Positions 30,265-37,156 of a DNA stretch of 37,156 nt are shown piece by piece. The notes below the pieces were generated by a model. That model saw only the letters and a list, made by a program, of their open reading frames with translations, was not told where the DNA came from and ran no database searches. Numbering within the stretch: the first letter of the stretch is position 1; each line of letters starts with the position of its first letter. A program made the translations under genes and the position numbers. The DNA comes from Bacteroidia bacterium (GTDB taxonomy: Bacteria > Bacteroidota > Bacteroidia > J057), in contig JAUIGE010000052.1 of assembly GCA_030430205.1 (NCBI GenBank), positions 1 to 37,156 of the forward strand, given 5' to 3'.

Positions 30265-32055
30265 ATGAATTTCTTTAAAACATTTCTCGCTGCACTCTCT
30301 GCCATAGCCGTAGTGATCTTTCTGATCTTCCTGCTTTTTGTGGGAATAATCGGAAGTGCTATTTCCGGTTCGGAAAAACAGGTACTGGTCAAGGATAATT
30401 CGGTCTTACAGATTTCTCTCGATGGCCAGATTGTAGAAAATGCACCTGCAAATTTGGACGACCTGGATTTTGACCTGGGTGAATTTGCGCCTTTCCCCAT
30501 GGGATCAACCACCAATAAACTGGGGCTTTTCCAATTGATAGAAAATATCAAAAAGGCTAAAGATGACAAACGCATACGAGGTATATACCTGACGATCTCT
30601 CCTGCCATGGCGGCCGGACAGACTACCCTCCGCAACCTGCACGACGCCTTGCTGGATTTCAAATCTTCCGGTAAGTTTATCCTCTCTTACTCAGAGATTT
30701 ATACCGAGCAAGGCCTCTACCTTGCCAGTGCCGCTGACAAAATTTATATGCCTTCTTCAGGCATCGTGGAGTTCAATGGCTTTGCTTCCAGCCCGATGTT
30801 TTACAAAGGTTTGTTCGACAAACTTGATATCAAACCTCAGATTTTTAAAGTAGGAACCTTTAAGTCTGCCGTGGAGCCGTATATCACGGACAAAATGAGC
30901 GACAGCGCCCGCAAGCAGGTGGACGTTTTCCTCAATGTCCTATGGGATGAGTATATAGAAGACCTCGCAGAGGCAAGAGGCACGGACAAAGCCAGCCTCA
31001 ACCGGGTTGCTGAAAACTTTGTTTTTGGTGACGGTAGCAAGGCTAAAGCCGCTGGGCTGGTGGACGAATTGGCGTATGAAGAAGATGTTCTGCAAAAGCT
31101 GAGAGAAGAACTGGATTTGAGTGAAAAGCAAAAAATCACTTTTATCTCCATGAAGAAGTATCTCAAGACACCCGCTTTAAATCCTTCTAAGGCAAAAGAT
31201 AAAATCGCTATCATCTTCGCCGATGGCGAGATACGCAGCGGCAAAAGCACCGAGGGGGTCGTTGGTTCGGAGACCATCGTGAAGGCGCTGCGCCAGGCGC
31301 GCGAGGATGACAACGTCAAAGCCGTTGTGCTCCGTGTCAATAGCCCGGGAGGAAGCGCGCTCGCTTCTGATATGATGGCTGACGAGGTGCGCCTGACCAA
31401 AAATGTCAAACCTGTTATTTGCTCTATGGGCAATGTGGCCGCATCTGGCGGATATTATATCGCTGCGCCTTGTGATAAGATTTTCGCTGAAGAAAATACC
31501 ATCACCGGCTCCATTGGCATTTTTGGTATGTTTTTCACTACCAATGAGCTATTTGAGAAAAAATTAGGCCTCACCTTTGACCAGGTGGAGACGCATTCCA
31601 GCGCCAACTTTGGCAATCCTAATTTCGAAATGTCGAAAGCTGAGGAAATGCTGCTACAGCGCAATGTGGAAAAAGGCTATGGCAGTTTCCTGAAGGTAGT
31701 TTATACAGGGCGTCCCGCTCATTTTGCTGACAGCATAGCTGTCGATAAAGTCGGCCAGGGCCGTGTCTGGGCAGGTCGCGATGCCCTCGGCATCCACCTG
31801 ATAGATGAGTATGGCAGCCTACAGGATGCCGTGGCTTATGCAGCAGAAGCTGCGGGCATGGAAAAAGACAACTACCGCAAGCAGCTTTTGCCGCGCCCCA
31901 AAAGCTCTATGGAACAGCTCATGGAAGCTTTCGGCCAATCTCAGGTGAAGAGCATTCCGATGTATGAGGAAATGAAGCAGCTGGAAAGGATCAAAAACAT
32001 GGCGAATCGCCCCGGTGTCTATACACTGATGCCATTCAGCTTTGATGTTTATTGA
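30265..32055 (+). CDS. sppA: Signal peptide peptidase SppA (67K type)
   Basis: A 596-residue membrane-anchored serine protease that degrades cleaved signal peptides. A single N-terminal helix (residues 6-32) precedes two tandem S49 domains. The general base is Lys200 in VGTFKSAVEPY and the nucleophile Ser394 in NVAASGGYYIAAPCD, matching the two-domain long type, where Lys and Ser come from different halves. GSIGIFGMFF follows. Length matches E. coli SppA. It acts in the periplasm. It starts ATG 119 bases after folK, in divergent orientation. Its 3' end overlaps the next minus-strand gene by 7 bases. Confidence 0.95.
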   Translation: MNFFKTFLAALSAIAVVIFLIFLLFVGIIGSAISGSEKQVLVKDNSVLQISLDGQIVENAPANLDDLDFDLGEFAPFPMGSTTNKLGLFQLIENIKKAKDDKRIRGIYLTISPAMAAGQTTLRNLHDALLDFKSSGKFILSYSEIYTEQGLYLASAADKIYMPSSGIVEFNGFASSPMFYKGLFDKLDIKPQIFKVGTFKSAVEPYITDKMSDSARKQVDVFLNVLWDEYIEDLAEARGTDKASLNRVAENFVFGDGSKAKAAGLVDELAYEEDVLQKLREELDLSEKQKITFISMKKYLKTPALNPSKAKDKIAIIFADGEIRSGKSTEGVVGSETIVKALRQAREDDNVKAVVLRVNSPGGSALASDMMADEVRLTKNVKPVICSMGNVAASGGYYIAAPCDKIFAEENTITGSIGIFGMFFTTNELFEKKLGLTFDQVETHSSANFGNPNFEMSKAEEMLLQRNVEKGYGSFLKVVYTGRPAHFADSIAVDKVGQGRVWAGRDALGIHLIDEYGSLQDAVAYAAEAAGMEKDNYRKQLLPRPKSSMEQLMEAFGQSQVKSIPMYEEMKQLERIKNMANRPGVYTLMPFSFDVY

Positions 32056-32978
32056 TGCAAAAACTTCAATAAGTTGGGCGCGCCCGCATCACCTTCATTG
32101 GAGATGAATAGGGTGCCGTCTGGCAAAAAACAAATTCCTTCGGGATGTTTGAATATATCAGGATTAAGGTGAAATGCTTTACGTATTTCACCTTTTCTGT
32201 TTACAGAAACCAGGAGTTTGCCGGTGGAGGCGAGCACATAGATTTCTCCATTCAAAGGATGAAAAGCGATAGCTGAAGGATTAAAGGTAATTTTCTCTTC
32301 CGGCCAAATCTCTCCTTTTTTCATTTGACGTTGAAAATAAGCTTTCAGGCTGTCCCGATTGATCAGGAGGATCGGCTCTGCCAGAAGCGTATCTGCATAT
32401 AAGTCAAAGGCATAAACCGCTCGATTACCACTGTATTTTTTTTCTTCCAAATTGGGGGAAGCCTTACAAGAAATCCATAATTGATGGTTCAGGCTATCAT
32501 AGGCAAGGCCTTCTGTATCATTTTCTTTGCTGATCCGGGTCTCAAATTTTTTGCTCTCTGCTTTATCTTTGAGAAAATGTTGAATTTCAAATACGTCGCC
32601 GTCGCTTTGCAAAGCGTAAATTTTTTCACCAACCCTTTCTATTCCTTCATAATCTCCATTTTTCCCAAATGGAATATGAAGAGTCACTTTCTCTTTTTCC
32701 AGATCAAAAAGGTAAATCATACCATTTTCGTCCTGGAGCATGCATAGTACACCTGTTTCATAAAAGCTGAGGCCTGAGACTTCGTGTAGCTCTTCGGGCA
32801 ATTCGATTAGCTGGTCCGGCGCATCCAATGAATAGGGAAAAGGGTTTGGAAGGAGGGGAATGCTATCTTCGGCCTTATTTTCCACCAGGCTATCTTTTAC
32901 AGATGCAGGATTGTTTTTACAGGCTGAAAAAACGAGCAAAAGGCCCAGTGTCATTTTTATTAAAAAAGATATTTGCAT
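32049..32978 (-). CDS. SdiA-regulated/YjiK-like lipoprotein
   Basis: A 309-residue exported lipoprotein with a lipobox-like VFSAC at about residues 16-20 of the preferred start (MQISFLIKM; an ATG three codons upstream is also possible). The rest is a single SdiA-regulated domain, a beta-propeller-like family, with LPEELHEVSGLSF, GDYEGIERVGEKIYAL, NDTEGLAYDSLNHQLWISCK and the C-terminal HPEGICFLPDGTLFISNEGD. These repeated E-G-x and D-G motifs are typical of calcium-binding six-bladed propellers. It probably sits on the outer membrane; its ligand is unknown. It converges with sppA. Confidence 0.8.
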   Translation of the reverse strand: MQISFLIKMTLGLLLVFSACKNNPASVKDSLVENKAEDSIPLLPNPFPYSLDAPDQLIELPEELHEVSGLSFYETGVLCMLQDENGMIYLFDLEKEKVTLHIPFGKNGDYEGIERVGEKIYALQSDGDVFEIQHFLKDKAESKKFETRISKENDTEGLAYDSLNHQLWISCKASPNLEEKKYSGNRAVYAFDLYADTLLAEPILLINRDSLKAYFQRQMKKGEIWPEEKITFNPSAIAFHPLNGEIYVLASTGKLLVSVNRKGEIRKAFHLNPDIFKHPEGICFLPDGTLFISNEGDAGAPNLLKFLHQ

Positions 32979-33558
32979 ACTACGCATGGGTTCTTAGGTT
33001 AAACATCAACTGGTGAAAACACCGATAAGGACAAAGAAATACAACAAAATTTAGGAAATCCTTACTTTGGCTTAATTTTTTCTATATCTTAGCCCAACGA
33101 AGCCAAAAGTGCCTGTTTAGTTATCTTGTACTCCAGTTCGCTCCCCTTGATTCCAGCCCTCAAATTCATTCATATGCTGCCTGTTTGAAGGTCGCAATAA
33201 CTCCACTCCAACAGAAAAGCTAAATCCTGATTTGCTTGTTTTTACTAACAAGCAAGTTGAGATGTGCCATGTTATTTTTTGGCTGAATGGGTGCTTTTTA
33301 AGTGCCATCTGGTTAGATTCGTCATTGAGAAAATTTATATATTCGGACACTATGCAGCTATGAACTTTTGCTTTAAATCGGAAAGTGACTTCTTATCGAG
33401 ATAGATTTTGAGGCTTTGGCGAGGGTCGCGCTTCAACCATTACGACCACCGACGGTAGAATTTTATACTTACTGGTCCCGGCTTTTGCCAGGACCCTATA
33501 ATCGCGTGTCTTTCCTTTATTCTCAAGAATATAACACTCATATATAACGGATGTACCT
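32979..33558. other. Intergenic region before the Ig-repeat gene
   Basis: A 580-base spacer between divergent genes, with no coding region that I trust. It contains a small hairpin, GCTTGTT (33234-33240) and AACAAGC (33247-33253), and a minus-strand open frame at 33117-33350 that looks random. A TTTG/TATCTTAG pair near 33065-33090 resembles a plus-strand promoter, but with short spacing. Confidence 0.55.
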
Positions 33559-36500
33559 ATGAAGAGGACCGAAGTTTTACTAACTACCCTATTCTTTTTT
33601 TTCTTATTGGTAAGTACGGCCCCGCAAGCTTTGGGGCAGTGTACGCCTTCTTTGAGCATTGACCCGAATAACACCTTGTGCTCGGGCAGCCCCTTACAGC
33701 TGACAGCAACTGTCAACTTGCCCACTGGCTGTATTTTTAATGGCGGATCGCCCTTCCTCTGGAGTGGACCCGGCACGCCGTTTTCAACCTCCTCGAATAC
33801 CCTGAGCCTGGGATTTGCCTCAGCAGGCAATTATTCGGTTTCTGTGAATATCGCAGACAATGGCTCAGGAACCTGCCCCTGCACCTTCGGTGCATTTGGG
33901 ACGGCCATCGTTGGCCCCTCCAATGTCATCACGGTCAACCCGGTAGGCTCTGCGCCTTCTTTGCCTTTCCTTCCCTCCGTCTGTGCGGGAGAAAGTGTCA
34001 CAGTCACAGCAAGCTATGGAGGTTTTACCACCGGTCAGTTTCAGTGGTTTTCCAATGCCGCTGGCACCAATCTCGAATACACTGGCAATCCCTTTGTATC
34101 CCAACCCCTCAACTTTAGCAGGGTATTTTATGTGCGGGAAGTAACCTCCAATGGATGTCCCGGCCCTATCTCCTCTACCTTCCAGGGAGTATTGCCCAAT
34201 CCAGCAGCCCCCACGGGCACGGGTGCTACCGTTTGCCCCGGAACGGATGCCACCATTACGGCCTCCACTACAACCGGAGGTACCGTACTCAACTGGTATG
34301 ATTCGCCCGTTGCCGGAACCTTGCTGGGTTCAGGAGGCTCCTTCAATACTGGGACTTTGTACCAAACCACCATCTTCTATGTAGAAGCAGTGGTCTCTGC
34401 CAATGGTTGTACCAGCGGCAGAACTGCCGTCACGGTTAATGTGCTCCCACCGATCGCCAGACCCGTAGCTCCGGATGTTTTTATCTGCGAAGGAAATCTG
34501 GCAGAAATCATTGCTACAGGAACAGGTACAGCGGGAAATACCTTTTTGTGGTATACCAGCCCGGTTGGTGGCACACCCATCCAGACATCTCCCATGCCTA
34601 CCTCTCCCAATGCACCCAGCGACACGCTGATTGTTGGGCCTTTTTTGGCAGGCTCAATCGTTTTCTATGTCTCCGAATTTGATGTGCTCACAGGCTGTGA
34701 AAGCCAGCGATCTCCTGTCACCGTTTTTGTGACGGCTCAGGTACCTGAGCCGCAGGCCAATGATGAGGAGATTTGCCAGGGTGACTCGGTTACCCTGGTG
34801 GCTCAATATGGAGTAGGCAGCAATCGCGGAGATTTTTACTGGTGGACAGACAGCCTGAATGGCTCACTGCTCCAAATTGGCCAAAATTTTACACCATCAG
34901 CTTCTTTGATAGGAGCCCCTGGCACTTATGATTTTTGGGTTGAAGAGATATTTAAATCTTGTGCAAGCCCCACCCGCGATCGGGTGACTGTGACAGTCTA
35001 TCCCAGGCCTGGATTTCCAACCATTATTTCTGATACCATCTGCGCCGGTGAAAACGGTGTACTTCGGGCTATTTCCAGCACACCTGGTTTTATCGTTGAA
35101 TGGTATACCGACGGCGCAGCAAAAAATATTATTTCTTTCGGTCCTTTTTTCACTACACCGGCACTCAATCAAAATACCACTTACTACTTGCGGGAGCGGA
35201 ATCCTGTTACAGGTTGTATAGGAAATATTATCCCCGTCACAGTTCCTGTATTTGCCAATCCGCCAGCACCCGGTGCCAGCAGTATTACAGTTTGTGAAAA
35301 TGAAAATGCCATCATAACTGCCACAAGCAGTGGAAGCTTTTTTGGCAGACTTGACCTCTATACTCCAGGTGGGGCACTGGTCCAAAGCAGTGGCCGAGGA
35401 GCTACAACCTTCAACTTCAACCTTGGCCAATTGGGACAAGGCATCTATACCTATTTTATAGAAGAGGTAGAAACGATTTCAGGTTGTATCAGCGCCCGGA
35501 CCGCAGTTACCGTAACGGTAAGCGCTATGCCTGCCAACCCCACAGCCAGTGGTACGACCATCTGCTCGGGTGATGTGGCTACTTTGACTGCCGCTTTCGG
35601 AGGATCAACCAATGGTGTTTTTAATTGGTATAGCGATGCTACCCTTTCAAACCAACTGGCCACAGGCAGCTCTTATACGACGCCTGCTTTAACCAGCAAT
35701 ACAACTTATTATGTGACAGAAACCGCCAATGGCTGCGAAGGCCTGGCAACTTCGGTTCTTGTTACAATTAATCCGGTTCCTGCTGCACCAATTGCAACAA
35801 ATGATACCATTTGTTCAGGTGAGACAGCTACCCTGACAGCAACAGCATCAGCGGGAGGTATTTTGAATTGGTATAATAATGCTTCAGGAAATACTCTTTT
35901 ATCCACAGGAAGCAGTTTTACAACTACCGCTCTCAATCAAAGTACTACTTTCTATGTACAGGAAGTAATAGTAGGAAATGCTTGTGCGAGTCCTTTTACT
36001 GCCGTAAACGCTGTTGTCAACCCATTGCCTGCGGCACCCACTGTAAACAACTTTGTTGTCTGTAGCAATGAAGATGCGATCATCCAGGCCTCTGGTTCAG
36101 GATTATCTAATAGAAGAATTGACCTCTATAATAATACCAATACGCTCGTTCAAACCGGTACCCAGGGGCAGGCAAATGTCTCCTTTAACCTCGGGCCTCA
36201 GTCTGCTGGAAGTTATACCTATTATGTAGTAGAGGTAAATGTGAATACAGGCTGCCAAAGTGCACAAAGCGCTGTTAGCTTTTCCTCTGTCAATCCTCCT
36301 GCCATTCCGTCTGTCCCTGTTGTGAGTATTTGCGAGGGGGAAACGGCAACTTTAACTGCCACTTCCGGCGGCGGCACAGGAGGTGCTTTCAGCTGGTATA
36401 GCGATGCGGGTTTAACCAATTTGGTTTATTCAGGTGGCAGTTATACAACACCCGCACTTTCGGCAAGCACAACATATTATGTAACGGAAAGCCTCCAGGG

Positions 36501-37156
36501 ATGTGAAGGAAATGCTTTCGCAGCGACCGTTACAGTCAACGCCAATCCAGCCAATCCTATAGCCACTGGCGCTACCATCTGCGCTGGCAGCAGCGCTATC
36601 CTCACCGCCTCCGGCAATGCCGCCAACCAGCTCAACTGGTATGACAATGCCGCAGGCAATACTGTTATCGGCACAGGGCCTTCTTTCACAACGCCTGTTT
36701 TAACCCAAAACACAACTTATTGGGTGCAGGAAGTGGGGGTAGGAAGCGGCTGTCTGAGCAATCTGGTTGCAGTTACTGTAACTGTGAATCCGCTGCCCGC
36801 CACGCCTTCTGCCAATGATGTCACCTTCTGCGCAAGCGAAGATGTGGTCATCGCTGCTTCCGGCAGTGGGGGAGCAAATAGCAGGCTGGACCTTTACAGC
36901 CAGGCTACGGGCGGCACAGCCGTTCAGACAGGAACCCTTGGCAGCGCTGCTGCCAGCTACAACCTGGGCCAGTTGCCTGTCGGTTCCAGCATTTATTATG
37001 TAGAAGAAATCAACCTGACTACAGGCTGTATCAGCGCCCGCGTGGCGGTCAATGTAACGGTTGACCCCAATCCGGTGGCTCCTGTCGTGACAGGTACACT
37101 TGCTGTCTGTAATGGCAGTGGCACAACGCTGACAGCTGCTTCAGGTGGTGCCACTT
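33559..37156 (+). CDS. Giant Ig-like repeat surface protein, 3' end outside the window
   Basis: At least 1,199 residues, open from ATG to the window edge in one frame. A signal peptide (MKRTEVLLTTLFFFFLLVST APQALGQC) leads into a row of about 80-95-residue Ig-like domains of the CHU_C-associated (Ig_7) type. Each has a first Cys ([IV]C[SEA]G[ED]), an FxWY-like Trp-Tyr strand, TTPAL, a YYV or FYV strand and a second Cys near NGC. Six diverse domains come first. From about 35,260 a three-domain set (C, A, B) is repeated with a period of about 768 bases. Such proteins are usually exported by type IX secretion and used for adhesion or gliding; the sorting domain is not visible. The gene is much more GC- and Thr/Ser-rich than its flanks. 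Confidence 0.93.
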   Translation, partial: MKRTEVLLTTLFFFFLLVSTAPQALGQCTPSLSIDPNNTLCSGSPLQLTATVNLPTGCIFNGGSPFLWSGPGTPFSTSSNTLSLGFASAGNYSVSVNIADNGSGTCPCTFGAFGTAIVGPSNVITVNPVGSAPSLPFLPSVCAGESVTVTASYGGFTTGQFQWFSNAAGTNLEYTGNPFVSQPLNFSRVFYVREVTSNGCPGPISSTFQGVLPNPAAPTGTGATVCPGTDATITASTTTGGTVLNWYDSPVAGTLLGSGGSFNTGTLYQTTIFYVEAVVSANGCTSGRTAVTVNVLPPIARPVAPDVFICEGNLAEIIATGTGTAGNTFLWYTSPVGGTPIQTSPMPTSPNAPSDTLIVGPFLAGSIVFYVSEFDVLTGCESQRSPVTVFVTAQVPEPQANDEEICQGDSVTLVAQYGVGSNRGDFYWWTDSLNGSLLQIGQNFTPSASLIGAPGTYDFWVEEIFKSCASPTRDRVTVTVYPRPGFPTIISDTICAGENGVLRAISSTPGFIVEWYTDGAAKNIISFGPFFTTPALNQNTTYYLRERNPVTGCIGNIIPVTVPVFANPPAPGASSITVCENENAIITATSSGSFFGRLDLYTPGGALVQSSGRGATTFNFNLGQLGQGIYTYFIEEVETISGCISARTAVTVTVSAMPANPTASGTTICSGDVATLTAAFGGSTNGVFNWYSDATLSNQLATGSSYTTPALTSNTTYYVTETANGCEGLATSVLVTINPVPAAPIATNDTICSGETATLTATASAGGILNWYNNASGNTLLSTGSSFTTTALNQSTTFYVQEVIVGNACASPFTAVNAVVNPLPAAPTVNNFVVCSNEDAIIQASGSGLSNRRIDLYNNTNTLVQTGTQGQANVSFNLGPQSAGSYTYYVVEVNVNTGCQSAQSAVSFSSVNPPAIPSVPVVSICEGETATLTATSGGGTGGAFSWYSDAGLTNLVYSGGSYTTPALSASTTYYVTESLQGCEGNAFAATVTVNANPANPIATGATICAGSSAILTASGNAANQLNWYDNAAGNTVIGTGPSFTTPVLTQNTTYWVQEVGVGSGCLSNLVAVTVTVNPLPATPSANDVTFCASEDVVIAASGSGGANSRLDLYSQATGGTAVQTGTLGSAAASYNLGQLPVGSSIYYVEEINLTTGCISARVAVNVTVDPNPVAPVVTGTLAVCNGSGTTLTAASGGAT
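35262..37156 (+). repeat. Three-domain Ig super-repeat, period about 768 bases
   Basis: Domain order from about 35,262 is C1-A1-B1-C2-A2-B2-C3-A3. Type C (RLDLY, FNLG, GCISAR) starts near 35,262, 36,031 and 36,799. Type A (FNWYSDA, YYVTE, NGCEG) starts near 35,531, 36,301 and 37,078. Type B (LNWYNNASGNT, WVQEV) starts near 35,782 and 36,550. Starts of like domains are 768-777 bases apart, about 256 codons. The unit is three domains, not one. Confidence 0.85.

Noticed and set aside
33117-33350. A 77-residue minus-strand open frame before the Ig-repeat gene
   Set aside because: No motif, no promoter and random composition; probably non-coding.
33393-36713. Several minus-strand open frames inside the Ig-repeat gene
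   Set aside because: They mirror the codon pattern of the plus-strand gene, which is open throughout with a signal peptide and domains.

Overview
The window looks like a chromosomal piece of a Bacteroidota bacterium, most likely from the Saprospiria/Lewinella-like part of the phylum (the order is an inference). The evidence is the xerC-hpf pair, rpmG followed by a DUF4295 gene, bshA (bacillithiol), a DUF4834 gene, a NamZ/DUF1343 lipoprotein, type IX secretion cargo with a C-terminal sorting domain, CHU-type Ig repeats in a giant surface protein, and several TAnnTTTG promoter elements in place of a sigma70 -10 box. Most genes are ordinary housekeeping or Bacteroidota-core genes, and no phage or insertion sequence is seen.

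Layout. 1-2.2 kb: two unrecognised genes (faintly GldM-like) and a cytosolic periplasmic-binding-protein-fold gene. 2.3-3.5 kb: xerC-hpf on the minus strand, then a palindromic repeat. 3.8-7.0 kb: an RlaP-type nucleotidyltransferase, a PIN-domain toxin-antitoxin pair, a metallo-beta-lactamase-fold hydrolase and a membrane protein. 7.1-8.2 kb: a SRPBCC/GyrI-like protein. 8.2-13.6 kb: the branched-chain amino acid operon ilvD-ilvB-ilvN-ilvC on the minus strand. It is preceded by a previously hidden 20-codon leader peptide with 12 Leu/Val/Ile codons, an antiterminator and an 11-bp terminator, the full layout of a ribosome-mediated attenuator. 13.8-19.1 kb: a small membrane protein, namZ, a LolC/E-like permease, a one-domain asparaginase, a DUF4834 protein and bshA. 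19.2-22.3 kb: a TerB-like membrane protein, trkA and a small secreted protein. 22.5-25.3 kb: DUF4295/rpmG with strong signals, and a duplicated beta-helix T9SS cargo protein. 25.4-30.1 kb: recQ, then the minus-strand run folK - UbiA-like - methyltransferase - SirB2/cytochrome c. 30.3-33.0 kb: sppA and a SdiA-regulated-domain lipoprotein. 33.6 kb to the end: the first ~1,200 residues of a giant Ig-repeat surface protein that runs off the window.

Two things stand out beyond the genes. The first is the ilv attenuator. The second is a set of short-period repeats. Three arrays are heptamers reading CCCRAAA in the sense of a gene just upstream, and two of them start on the very next base after its stop codon. 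Three others are GGATGAG/GGATTAG-type arrays between co-directional minus-strand genes, some reaching into coding ends. The arrays look telomere-like in composition but sit as 3' ornaments of genes.
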